Part shown: piece by piece, positions 1 to 9,606 of the stretch
Position numbering within the stretch: position 1 is the stretch's first letter
How the letters are laid out: each line of letters begins with the position of its first letter
Source: Aureobasidium sp. EXF-3400
Lineage: Eukaryota; Ascomycota; Dothideomycetes; Dothideales; Saccotheciaceae
Reading direction: 5' to 3'
DNA length: 64,000 nucleotides
Assembly: GCA_024195585.1 (NCBI GenBank)
Contig: SWBL01000025.1
Location: forward strand, 62,001-126,000
The notes under the pieces: model-generated
Databases searched by the model: none
The model's input: the letters and a program-made list of their open reading frames with translations, nothing else
Told to the model about the DNA's origin: nothing
Made by a program: the position numbers and the translations under genes

Positions 1-741
1 GCTCCAAGCGGTGTTTGCATGTCACACCGCACTGATCGCGGCTGCTGTGAATATGGTGGTCATTTGGGTCTGTTGTTGTTGTCAATGACGCGCTGTGATG
101 AGAGGAGAGCCGGCGCAAAAACAACAACAACAATCAACTTGAGCTGTGATGAGAAAGGCCTGTAAGCTACGGTTGATTAAGGGCTTTGGGTAGACTACGA
201 GTCAAAGCTGCGGAGAGATCGTGGATGTGCAAAGCAAAAAAGAAGCAAATCGACTGGAGCACGGACGCCCTAATGAATTGGATCAAGGTCGTGGCGCACA
301 GATCCGTGGGTGGAGGCAGTTGCAGTCGCAGGGTTGTGGGCGTTCGCGCCTTCCGCTGCTTCTTTGCCCTCTGCTCACCTGTTTCGCACCTTCTCTCTCT
401 CTCGTCGCTCGCTCTCGAAATCAACTCGCCCTATCGCCAATTACTTCACTTCTCCCCCACGATACTCCGTTCGCACCTTGTTGTCTTTGTACCAACCCGA
501 CAGCTAGATGGCCGATTGACCCGACAAGCCTAATCGCGTCCGCTCCCGCTTTGTTGTTGTTTCCGCACGCGCATCCGGCCCACATTCGCGACCGCTGCCG
601 CATCTCGAACGTTGCCAGCCTTAGACGTCAAACAATCACAACACACCCGCTACCCCTGACGCTCGCTCGAGATCTCTCGTTGCTATCGCGCATCATCTCC
701 GACTGTTTCGTTTGTTGTTTAGCTGCGCGCAATCAGACGCC
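1..741. other. 5' flank and probable leader of the first gene
   Basis: No gene is supported here. The strand is strongly pyrimidine-rich (CTCTCTCT and CCGCTGC-type runs) from about 350 to 740, as in fungal promoters and 5' leaders. Open frames on both strands have no family signature and low-complexity composition, so I treat them as chance. Upstream in-frame codons exist for the following gene, but its ATG at 742 has the best context. Confidence 0.5.
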
Positions 742-2724
742 ATGGCTTCGCACAAGCCGAGCGTCTCCGTCACGCTCCCACGCGACTTCAAGTTCTCCCA
801 CAACGACGAAGAGCCACCACAAACACCTGCCAGACCCTCGACCGCTGTAGATTCATTCGACCTCGAAGCGCCTGCGCTGCCCAAGCAGACGTTCAAGCTG
901 CGCCGTCGCCCACGCGATCAGCAGACTGGTGCAATGGACGAGGCTCCCATCCTGCCCAGTATCGAGATGACTGAAGCCACTGAGCCGGCTCACCACACTT
1001 CTTCCTACTTCATGTCGACTCCAGGATACCTCGCGCCGCGTGCTGGACACCTACGCCTCTCGTCACCACCAAAGACCCCTGCATCGCAGGTTACATCCTA
1101 CAACATCGAAACAACTGATGCCACTGAGTGGTCAATGTTCCATCCCATTCACCTCCACGACATTATCCAGCGACCTTCCTCCGCCCTCTCGACCTTCTCC
1201 GACTCGTCCGCGACATCTTACGGAAGTAGCTTTGACTCAAAATCCTCGTTCGAGGCTGGCAGCTGCACGAGTCCTGAGAGCGACATTGGCGATCCCTTTG
1301 CCTTCTTCGACCGCAAGTCTGGTTCATTGGGACTGAACACTTCATCAAGTGGATTCCCCAACGCCAAGCGTGTCAAGACGACGCGCCAGCACCACTTCAC
1401 GCCTGAGATGGAAGACCATCTTTGGTTCACATACATGAGCTACGTCCAAGACCCGAGGGTCACTCCGTTTAAGATGCTACCTGGCACCTCACCACCTTTG
1501 GGCGTCTGTCATCGTGTCGCGCGAGAGGCAAAGGCAACCTGGAAGGCTAACCGCCTGTCTTATGCCCCTCACGGCATTCCACGCATCTCCATCCAGTGTG
1601 CAGACTCATCCGATCCTATCAGCCCATCTGATGTTATGGACCAGTCGACTCCTACTGCAGCGTACTCGCACAACCCCGTCGCACTTAAGTGGCCGCGCTC
1701 GGAGGGTGCTACGCGTCGTGTTCTTCGCGACTTGTGCAAGCGCAAGCCGTCTCTTTCTGCTCACTACGTGAGGCTTTTGCGAGCTCGTAGTCCTTCCCCC
1801 TTCGAGTCTTCGAGCAGTGTCAGTGCCAGCAGCAGCCCCAACCAGCCACCTGCTCCTGTCACTCAACCTCCTACTCCTCAACCATCGTCATTCTCTAGCC
1901 GCAGTATGAATGTTTCGCTGGCTGAGGCAACTGCTCCTTCGATGCAGCCAGATGGTCCGCTTGCTCAGCTTCACCAACGTACGCCTCAGCCTCCGATGGC
2001 TCCCCAGCAACGTCGTGGTTCTGACTGGTACGCCCGCATCGGCCGTTCTGGAGCACGTGCTGCTCATCAGAAGAGTCAGTCTTTGCAGCTCGGCCTTGGA
2101 CTAGGCTCTTCCTCTGGTATGCAGTCAAACTCCTTCAAGCGTGGTAGCATCTTGGCTTCACCATTCGATGACAGCGAAGCATCGCGTCAAAACTTCTTGG
2201 AGAACATGAGCAAAACACAATCTCTCGGACGCGCCTTCTTGAACAGCAACAACAACAACCGCCTGACAGACGCTGCTCCCTCGTTGCGTTCTCCCTTCCC
2301 ACTCGACGGTCCGATGCCGAGCGTCAAGTCATTGAAGCGCAGATTTGGTGTTGATGATCAATCGGCTTCTCAGCAGCCATCGTTGGAGGACGTCTTTACT
2401 GCTCCTCCCACAACCTCCAACAACCCAATGCGCAACCGTGGCTTCAGCTTGAGTGCTGTTCACGGTATGGGTCAGAACGCCAGCAACACCTTCCCTCAGC
2501 TGTTCAATCCGGCTCCGTCGACTGCCGACCACAAGATGGACGAAGCTTCGGACAGGTTGGACCTCCCGAAACTTGCACATCCCCCCAGACTCGGCTCCCC
2601 ATTCTCTGGTGGTGTTTCAAACAATCGTTTTAACACCTTCCCACGCCGCTTCACACCACGTGATGCTGGTCTGGCCGAAGATCCGTTCGAAGAGCGCAAC
2701 CGTCAAATGTCTCCAGGATCCTAG
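742..2724 (+). CDS. Uncharacterised 660-aa probable nuclear/regulatory protein
   Basis: Single exon of 660 aa. I chose the ATG at 742 (context cgccATGg) over the in-frame ATG at 712. The protein is mostly low-complexity Ser/Pro/Gln/Asn sequence. Two compact segments look folded: about residues 209-265, with a basic lead-in (KRVKTTRQHH), then FTPEMEDHLWFTYM, QDPRVTPFK and PPLGVCHRVAREAK; and about 318-350, a basic helix around RRVLRDLCKRKPSLSAHYV. The first resembles a helix-turn-helix or SANT-like fold with an inserted loop. That is inference from pattern only, and I cannot name a family. A poly-Asn tract lies near residue 505 and the C-terminus is Phe/Arg/Pro-rich. A DNA- or chromatin-associated regulator is plausible; a scaffold is the alternative. 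The ORF is certain, the function is not. Confidence 0.85.
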   Translation: MASHKPSVSVTLPRDFKFSHNDEEPPQTPARPSTAVDSFDLEAPALPKQTFKLRRRPRDQQTGAMDEAPILPSIEMTEATEPAHHTSSYFMSTPGYLAPRAGHLRLSSPPKTPASQVTSYNIETTDATEWSMFHPIHLHDIIQRPSSALSTFSDSSATSYGSSFDSKSSFEAGSCTSPESDIGDPFAFFDRKSGSLGLNTSSSGFPNAKRVKTTRQHHFTPEMEDHLWFTYMSYVQDPRVTPFKMLPGTSPPLGVCHRVAREAKATWKANRLSYAPHGIPRISIQCADSSDPISPSDVMDQSTPTAAYSHNPVALKWPRSEGATRRVLRDLCKRKPSLSAHYVRLLRARSPSPFESSSSVSASSSPNQPPAPVTQPPTPQPSSFSSRSMNVSLAEATAPSMQPDGPLAQLHQRTPQPPMAPQQRRGSDWYARIGRSGARAAHQKSQSLQLGLGLGSSSGMQSNSFKRGSILASPFDDSEASRQNFLENMSKTQSLGRAFLNSNNNNRLTDAAPSLRSPFPLDGPMPSVKSLKRRFGVDDQSASQQPSLEDVFTAPPTTSNNPMRNRGFSLSAVHGMGQNASNTFPQLFNPAPSTADHKMDEASDRLDLPKLAHPPRLGSPFSGGVSNNRFNTFPRRFTPRDAGLAEDPFEERNRQMSPGS

Positions 2725-4273
2725 CTTGACTCATGACACAATCCACTCATGTTTCGGAAAAGGCTATCTCAATATTTCATGCAGGCACGATCAACGAGAC
2801 TTGCCCAAGGATCTTCGCCACAACATTTGACCACGACTACGATGAACGAATCTGATGAAAGAGATCATTGAACTTTCACCACATATGATTTCTTTTAATC
2901 TGTCCTTCTTCTCCTCCTTAACAGGCCGACCAAACTTCAGTGTTTTCAACTCTCTGACGTTGGCTTTTTCATACTGTCGATTTTCTTGTTCTTCTTTCTT
3001 TCCCAGTACTGTTTTATTTCCTTGTATTGTCACTCTCATGATGCAACGAGACCTGAGCAACGCAGCAATTACACAAACGCATAGGACGGTGGTGCACGGA
3101 AGGGGTGTGATGGCGAAAAACTGCTTTTCATGGGTCATTCTGTTATTTCTTTTCCTTGTTTTCTTTCCTCTTATTTCCATTCCTTTGAATCAAGTTGGTG
3201 GACAGGACCTTTGATTTTTGCAGCATTGGAGGACTTTTTCTCTCAACTTGGCACCCAACAACAAAACCACAAAAAAAATTGGAGGCGCAAATGCAGCGTA
3301 TGTGTTCTGGTGTTTCTGGATGGATGCATTTGGGGTGTGTGGATGCATCAGGCGGTTTCTAGGAGTTGTCCTTTCCTTTTTTTTCTTATCTGCTTTCTCT
3401 TTGCATGGTTTCTTCCCTGGGGGTTCTAGGTTTCTTCATACGCCTTTCTCTATACAAGGTCAGGAGTTCTCAATCTCATGCCGTGTTGGTGAAGATGAAT
3501 TACAAATTTTCTCTTTTCTTCTTGAACACTTTTGAATGTGCCTTTCTTCCTTCCGATCTCTACCTTGTGTCTGTGGCTCGTTATCGCTTCCCGACTATTC
3601 ATCCACACTCGTATGACTCTACCATATCTTTGTGTAGAAATGCACAGTCATGTTCGAATAAGAAAACACGCCCAGAGAGAGCAAATGTTGTCAAGGCTTT
3701 CAGTGGACATAAGCATGATGGATTAGGTATGGAAATGCACAGATGTCTTTGTATCAATGATGTGTTTCAAGAAGAGTCCGTTCTAGAGAGCACTCTCGGT
3801 AGACAAAAGCGTAGTATGTCGGCTGTCTCGATGCACAGTGGTTCTCAGATCAGATGTGTACCCAAGGAGAATCAGCGATACGAGGACTCTCAGCGGAGGT
3901 AAACAAGACTTGAGAGTTATAAAAATGCACAATGGTCATCAAGCTGAGATTGTGTCCAAGGAAAGTCGACGACTTGACTGATCTCAGCGGATGTTGTTCT
4001 GTCTTTCCAAAGTATTATGCATTTCTACTGCAGAACGATAATGGCCATTGACTATCGGAAGAGGGGTTGGGGAGGTAGATGTAAGTTGGCTTGATATGTG
4101 GACTCCTGGTGTCAGGTCGATGACTGAAAGTGTATACCAACACTCTCCAACACTTACCTCAGGGGTATAGTGCGGTCTTTGTTGTCTCACACACAGCATG
4201 CTCCTGTCAATCACGTCCGGGAGAAAGGACTACACACGCGGATACCAGGTCTCGAGACCGGGTCGTCGAGAAA
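2725..4273. other. Gene-free interval with T-rich 3' region and repeat copies
   Basis: From 2725 to about 3560 the plus strand is T-rich and fits a 3'-UTR/terminator region. From about 3645 to 4030 it holds four degenerate ~93-bp repeat units, listed separately. A 178-codon open frame crosses both parts but has no recognisable composition or signature. Confidence 0.5.
3645..4030 (+). repeat. Array of four degenerate ~93-bp units (ATGCAC-bounded)
   Basis: ATGCAC occurs at about 3647, 3737, 3831 and 3925, and ATGCATTTC at about 4018, so the boundaries step by 90-94 bp. Units 3 and 4 (3831 and 3925) align directly: ATGCACARTGGT, then GTGTMCCAAGGA, then CTCAGCGGA. Units 1 and 2 are more decayed. 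The terminal GAAATGCA and TGCATTTC are inverse complements, so the unit may be an inverted-repeat-bounded element. A fifth copy lies at 5812, beyond the next gene. Confidence 0.55.
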
Positions 4274-5509
4274 ATGCTTCGTAGGCTTCTATCAGGCAGC
4301 CTCGTCTCGACGGCGCCGAGAGTGAACGACGATGAACACGCAAAGAGCAGCAGATCCAGACTCAGCTCATTCACCTCTACGAGACTTTACCTCAGCACCT
4401 CACCCTTGAGTTTTTCACGGCGCAACACAAGCACACAACCAGCTATCACAGACGACGATAACCGGGCTCCATCACAATCATCACAACCAAACATGCCTGC
4501 ACGCCTCGCTCACGACGAGTCCAACACAGATCCCACTATAGCCAGCACCTGGAGTTTGCAGAAAGATGCAAAACTTAATCGCGAATACACCCTCGTCGAC
4601 AACGACGACCCTAACGAACAAGGCTACGATGTTATTCCTAATGTCAAAACTACTCTAGTCGAGAAGAATCCGAAAAGACCTCCTCACCCCCTCGACAACT
4701 ACGCCAACGACCGCAGCTACATCAGAAAGCTTGCCGAGCGTATGGACTATTGGGTGTTAGACCCGGCCGCTCGCCTTAGGGGCGGCAAGCAACGAAAACC
4801 GGGCGAACGCAGCGAGAAAGACCGGGCTATCGACGATGCTGCATGGATTGCTGGTGTCAAAGGCGATATCAGATGTTTGTGGGACAACATGGGCGTTGGA
4901 CAGGACCTCTTGATCGACGAGCTACAAGATCTCAAAGTTGCGTTCTTCCAAACATGTCGAAAAACTCTAGAGAGCATCGAGGAAGAAGGCCATGGCATAA
5001 GCTTTGCCCGGGTCCAAGACGAGATACACTCCTTACTGGTTTCGCACGATCTGAAACTCTTAGGGGAGGGGATCAAGATTATGAAGGAAATGGCCACCGA
5101 CAAGCAAGTTCTCCAGAACCGCCACGACTTCTCCTTTGAGGAACAAAGGGAGATCAGTAAATCTGTTGTTCGGATTATGAATCGTTTGTCCAGATGGGAG
5201 CATTTCGTGCTCCGCAAGCGTCTGCTTGTCGAGATGCCTCCAGAGCAGAGAGAAATCTACGTCCGCCAGAACCTGGATGTCGTTCGTAGGCACTTCAGCA
5301 ATCGAGCTATGGAGTCGTTCGCAAAGGGCAAGAAAATGCTCATGGAACAAGAGCTGATGGGACTCCTGGCAGAAGAGAAGGAGCGCAGTAGGAAGCTCAA
5401 AGTGGAAGAGCTGGAACGTCAGCAGAAGCATCTCGAAGAACAGGTGGAGATTCTGAGGGAACAGCTAGAGCGTCGGGAGTATCGAAGACTGGTGTGGAAG
5501 GAACGATGA
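4274..5509 (+). CDS. Uncharacterised probable mitochondrial protein with C-terminal coiled coil
   Basis: Single exon of 411 aa. The start at 4274 gives an N-terminus (MLRRLLSGSL) rich in Arg, Ser and Thr with few acidic residues over the first ~60 positions, typical of a cleavable mitochondrial presequence; an upstream in-frame start at 4130 would bury it. The mature part is hydrophilic and helical, with a central block around RSYIRKLAERMDYWVLDP and WDNMGVGQD. The last ~60 residues form a heptad-patterned Glu/Leu/Arg coiled coil (KERSRKLKVEELERQQKHLE). No catalytic motif or membrane segment is visible. The coiled coil suggests a structural or assembly role. Mitochondrial location is inferred from the presequence only, and I do not recognise the family. 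Confidence 0.85.
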   Translation: MLRRLLSGSLVSTAPRVNDDEHAKSSRSRLSSFTSTRLYLSTSPLSFSRRNTSTQPAITDDDNRAPSQSSQPNMPARLAHDESNTDPTIASTWSLQKDAKLNREYTLVDNDDPNEQGYDVIPNVKTTLVEKNPKRPPHPLDNYANDRSYIRKLAERMDYWVLDPAARLRGGKQRKPGERSEKDRAIDDAAWIAGVKGDIRCLWDNMGVGQDLLIDELQDLKVAFFQTCRKTLESIEEEGHGISFARVQDEIHSLLVSHDLKLLGEGIKIMKEMATDKQVLQNRHDFSFEEQREISKSVVRIMNRLSRWEHFVLRKRLLVEMPPEQREIYVRQNLDVVRRHFSNRAMESFAKGKKMLMEQELMGLLAEEKERSRKLKVEELERQQKHLEEQVEILREQLERREYRRLVWKER

Positions 5510-6538
5510 GAGCAGCATGGTTCCTGTATCTGAGGTGGATTTGAACGGAGTCGCAAGCTGGAACGGAGGTCAAAAGACAGACAAGAGCCAAGAACCAAAG
5601 CCTTGTCGAGAGCTCCTTCCGATGCATCAAAGCATACAGGGAGACGATACAACCTCTACACAACTAAACTCAAGGCAATTGCTTTTCTCTGCCCAACAAG
5701 ATACTTGCCTGGTGTGAGAAATGTTACCTGCTGATGATCTTGAGCAAAACGATGTTGTTCTCTTAGCGACGCCATCTCTATACGCGACAGTGTGCATCAT
5801 ACAGAGCTATAAAGATGCACAAAGGTCTTGAGATGTATGGCAGTATCCACTAAGAGAGGCTACCTTAACAGACCTTCTCTGGACAAAGCGCTGATCTGGA
5901 GACAACCATGCATTTCCATGGCGTAACATGTTACTCGTCCTTTCTGTGATATAAAGGCCAACATCGACGGGGAAGACAAGCTTTGGCATGCTTAGGAAAA
6001 ACGGAAGGAGCTGATGAGCAAACGATGTCGAGATCGATTTTCGGAAACGAGCTTCCGAAGATCACCTCCGCATCTCGCGTTCTGAACACCTCGTCTCGAG
6101 GCACACAAGCCTCGTACCGCAAAGCAGTGCCGTGCAACCCTACCAGCATTTGACTTTGGAGACTCCGCACTCCTGGACAAGAGATATCCAACAGCGGTTG
6201 AGTTCCATGACCGACAATTTACGGGCAGTTTGACGGCAATGTAGAACCAAGATGAGCTCCTTGCGACAAGAGTGCCGCGATGCTGAACCGTTGGAAGAAA
6301 GACTTCGGTAAAGATCACGCCGAAACTCGTCTTCGGAAAACAATAGACTTGGCCGACGGGCGATCTCGCAGTTTGTCTCTTGACTTCTTCCTTCTTACGG
6401 AATCGTTTTGCGACACTTTGCTTCCTTGAGAACACAACCATCATTTTCAGGACCTGGAAGAACAATCGCCAATCAATGAGTCTCCAAAGGCAATTGGTCT
6501 ATCATCATCCGCCATTCTTTGAACAATAAATACCCATC
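5510..6538. other. Intergenic interval
   Basis: No gene is supported. One copy of the ~93-bp repeat lies at 5812-5915. Minus-strand open frames between 5931 and 6465 are Cys/Arg-rich and have no family signature. The final ~60 bases before 6539 (CAATAAATACCCATC) are the immediate leader of the transporter gene. Confidence 0.5.
5812..5915 (+). repeat. Fifth copy of the ~93-bp degenerate repeat
   Basis: It begins AAAGATGCACAAAGGTC, close to the 3919 copy (AAAAATGCACAATGGTC), and ends about 93 bases later at CATGCATTTCCATGG, matching the TATGCATTTCTA boundary at 4018. The interior shares AGAGAG, AGAC and CAAAGCG blocks with unit 2. The copies flank the mitochondrial-protein gene. Confidence 0.45.
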
Positions 6539-8179
6539 ATGGATCCAGATATGGAAAAGCAAGAATACAAAAGGCCACACGAGCAGCACAACACCGAAGA
6601 GGTCGAATCACCACATCTCAGCAAAGAATCCTTCGAACAGGACATTGAATCTCCAGACTCAGACGACAATGGCATCACACTCAAACGCACCGTATCACGA
6701 AAACCACCTCACCCGGAATGTCCTCTCTGCAAACAAGGTCTCACAGACGAAGAAGGAGAACCATGTCAAAAACATGACGGCTTCGAGACAGATCCTACCC
6801 TAGTACTCTGGGATGGCGATGACGATCCAGCGAAACCTATGAACTGGCCAATGTGGCGTAAAGTCTGTTTTTCTATTGTTGCCAGTTGCTTCGTCATTGC
6901 GGTTTCAATGTCTTCGAGTATTTTTGGTCCGGCTACTAGAGTTACTGCGCAGATATATGGTGTTTCGCATGAAGTGATGAACCTAGGCATTACTTTCCAT
7001 ATTCTTGGATTTGCCTGTGGACCTTTGATCTTTGGTCCGCTGAGTGAGGTCCTTGGACGTACTATACCACTCTGGATAGGTCTATGTGGAATGGGGCTCT
7101 TTCAGATACCTGAAGCCGTTGCTCTGAACGTTCAGACCATCCTCGTGTGTCGCTTCCTCCAGGGTCTATTCGGTAGTGCCATTTTCGCCGTTGTGAGCGG
7201 CATGTTTGTTGACATCTGGACCCCAATTCACCGAGGCGTAGGTCTGGGAGCATCATCCATGTGCATCAACCTGGGCTCCACATTCGCCCCGATCATCGGC
7301 GCATACGCAACCAACCATCTCGAGTGGAGATGGACAGCCTGGCTCACCCTCATCTACATCGGCACAGTAGGATTCTTCGGCATCCTCATCATACGCGAAA
7401 CCTTTGAACCAGTGCTTCTCACCCGCAAAGCCAAACGCCTCCGCTCCCTGACCGGAAACGCAAACCTGCATGCCAAATTCGAAGAAACACCCATCGATTT
7501 CAAAACTCTGGTGCAGAAATACGCCACCAAGCCAGTGAGAATGTTCGTTCAGGAACCGATTCTGATCCTCATCACCATATACCTCACCATCGTATATGGA
7601 ACGCTATACTTGTCTTACCAAGCCATTCCCTTTTCTTTCCGCAACAGGGGCTGGAGTCCTTCAGTGTCCTACCTCCCTTTCATAGCCATCACCCTCGGCA
7701 TAATCAGCGCATGGATCTTCTTCTCCATCTTCACACTAACATGGTACAAAAAACTCTGGCTAGCAACTAAATCCGCACCCCCGGAAGCTCGTCTTCCTCC
7801 CATGATCCTCGGCGCCTTCATCCTTCCTCCCGCCCTTTTCTGGCTAGGCTGGTCACAAAACACCCACTGGGCTTCTGCCGTCATCGCCGCTTTCTTCGTA
7901 GGCCTAGGCCTCTTACTCATTTTCATTTCTGGAATCGTGTATTTGGTAGATACGTATCTGAGCAACAGCAATTCGGCAATGTCGATTCATATAGTGGTGA
8001 GGAGTATTGTATCTTCGTCGTTTCCTCTGTTTGCGGGACCGATGTTTGAGGGGTTGGGGACACAGTGGGCTTGTTCGGTGTTGGGGTTTGTGTGTTTGGT
8101 TATGGTGCCCGTGCCGATTGTGTTTTATTTGAAGGGGAAGACGATAAGGAGTTGGAGTCGTTATGCTCCTGGTGTTTAG
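6539..8179 (+). CDS. MFS multidrug transporter (DHA1, polyamine/drug:H+ antiporter type)
   Basis: Single exon of 546 aa, the usual length for fungal DHA1 carriers with 12 membrane spans. A ~95-residue hydrophilic N-tail contains a CPLC motif and the family block WDGDDDPAKPMNWP just before span 1. Hydrophobic segments then run to residue ~535. Signature sites include GPLSEVLGR between spans 2 and 3 (motif A-like), a conserved CRFLQGLFGSA segment, and GSTFAPIIGAY, the motif C region of antiporters. A charged central loop (about 285-330) separates the halves. Family members export drugs, fungicides or polyamines across the plasma membrane. The substrate cannot be read from sequence, and no biosynthetic genes lie beside it. 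Confidence 0.93.
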   Translation: MDPDMEKQEYKRPHEQHNTEEVESPHLSKESFEQDIESPDSDDNGITLKRTVSRKPPHPECPLCKQGLTDEEGEPCQKHDGFETDPTLVLWDGDDDPAKPMNWPMWRKVCFSIVASCFVIAVSMSSSIFGPATRVTAQIYGVSHEVMNLGITFHILGFACGPLIFGPLSEVLGRTIPLWIGLCGMGLFQIPEAVALNVQTILVCRFLQGLFGSAIFAVVSGMFVDIWTPIHRGVGLGASSMCINLGSTFAPIIGAYATNHLEWRWTAWLTLIYIGTVGFFGILIIRETFEPVLLTRKAKRLRSLTGNANLHAKFEETPIDFKTLVQKYATKPVRMFVQEPILILITIYLTIVYGTLYLSYQAIPFSFRNRGWSPSVSYLPFIAITLGIISAWIFFSIFTLTWYKKLWLATKSAPPEARLPPMILGAFILPPALFWLGWSQNTHWASAVIAAFFVGLGLLLIFISGIVYLVDTYLSNSNSAMSIHIVVRSIVSSSFPLFAGPMFEGLGTQWACSVLGFVCLVMVPVPIVFYLKGKTIRSWSRYAPGV

Positions 8180-9606
8180 AATAGTGTTTTATATTTTGTA
8201 GAATTCATAATGTAGCATCCATGATGAAGTTGCACTGGCACTGGATCCTCTCACATGTGTCAAGTGAAAGAGATCAAAGACAAACACAACATAACACCCC
8301 TACCATTCACTTGTACTAGCATCATATTCCAGTCAAATCAGCTCTCCCCTTGTCAAACCAATCACACTCCCCACCCCGCGGTTCCCTCCCTAGTTTACGA
8401 AGGAGATGTTGCGACTGGCCCAGTGGTCGTGATTACCATGGTTTGATTTTGCCGTTTTGTCTGCTCCAAAGGTCCATGGTTCAATCCAGGGGTTGGCTGT
8501 CTTTTCTTTTTGCTTACTCTTGTTGTTTTCTGTTTACTTGCTGATCGTGTCGCATGTCTTGTAGGTGCAGCAGAGAGTTTTGTGAGATATTCTACCAAGA
8601 CTCTTCTTTCTCCTCTCCATCAAGGTATCCGTCGGAGCCTGGCATGTACACAGTAGTAGAATCGAGTCTTGCAGATGCCCAAACGACACGACAAGCTTAG
8701 ATGCAGAGGAGACAAGGCATATCAGAAAGAAGGCAATGGATGTATGGAAACGTACTTCATCAACAGTATCAGGTGCCCAGGCTTCCCATTTACATTTTTT
8801 GAAGATCAAGAGACTAAGAGACTGGATGAAACACATTTGACAGTCTCGAAGAGCAATATAGCCACTTATGACTCTGTTTTGCCTTACCAAGATAATCACA
8901 AGACTTACAGCCGTAGCTGAAGGGTTTAGACACACACCAATCTCACCCGACAGAACGAGGACCTACGACAAGAAAACATCTACCTCTGAGAGAAAGCTGG
9001 ACGCGTAAGAATGTCGATGCATCGTATGAGGTGTGGATCGGTCGCAAAAGGGGGCTCGGAGACGGTGATGGTGAGGTGAGGTGACGAAGGACGGAAAACG
9101 ACGGCGGGGGTAAAATGCATGCTGTGGATCGTGGACGATACGAGGGGGTAGGGAATCGGATCGCATTTGCGCATCGCTTGATCTCGTGGATCAGCGCCGG
9201 AGGGGAGGAGGATGTCGAAGGGTTGGTAATTGATTGGATACGATATCGAAGGGTCGGGTCGCTCGTTTATTCGCTCGCCTCGTACGAATGGTCGAACCGC
9301 ACTGCTGCTAATTTTTTGATCAATCTCGAGTAAAAACGCCCGCCTGAAAAAGCACGCCCAACAGCAACCGAAAACAAAAACGTAGAAGGGGGCGTCAAAC
9401 AGTATAAACCTCGTGCATTTTACCCATGAAATGGAACGCTGCAGGAGGCGACGAGGTTGCTGCACTGTGGGATAGGGGAAGGTGAATCATGCTGGCCAGG
9501 GACGATAACTGATGACGGCACCGAGTCTATCGCTGTTCCAATGGGCATAGCTCACACTAGCAGCGGTGGGGTTAGTGGGGTAAGAATGGGCTTGAGCGCA
9601 GGATAA
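8180..9606. other. Intergenic interval
   Basis: Convergent 3' ends: the transporter ends at 8179 and the SR-type gene ends at 9607. No protein gene is supported. It contains a tRNA-like pair of internal promoter boxes at 8416-8488, listed separately. The stretch 8990-9330 is purine-rich and GC-richer, without a credible frame. Confidence 0.5.
8416..8488 (+). other. tRNA-like A-box/B-box pair (possible tRNA relic or SINE head)
   Basis: TGGCCCAGTGG at 8416 matches the Pol III A-box consensus TRGCNNAGYGG, and GGTTCAATCCA at 8478 matches the B-box GGTTCRANTCC, with one substitution at most. Spacing is tRNA-like, CTCCAAA sits where an anticodon loop would be, and T-rich sequence follows at about 8501. 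Acceptor and T-stem pairing fail when folded by hand, so this is not a functional tRNA by structure. Confidence 0.25.

Noticed and set aside
3366..3902. 178-aa plus-strand frame with a hydrophobic start
   Set aside because: It runs from a T-rich 3' region into the ~93-bp repeat array; no signature or conserved composition.
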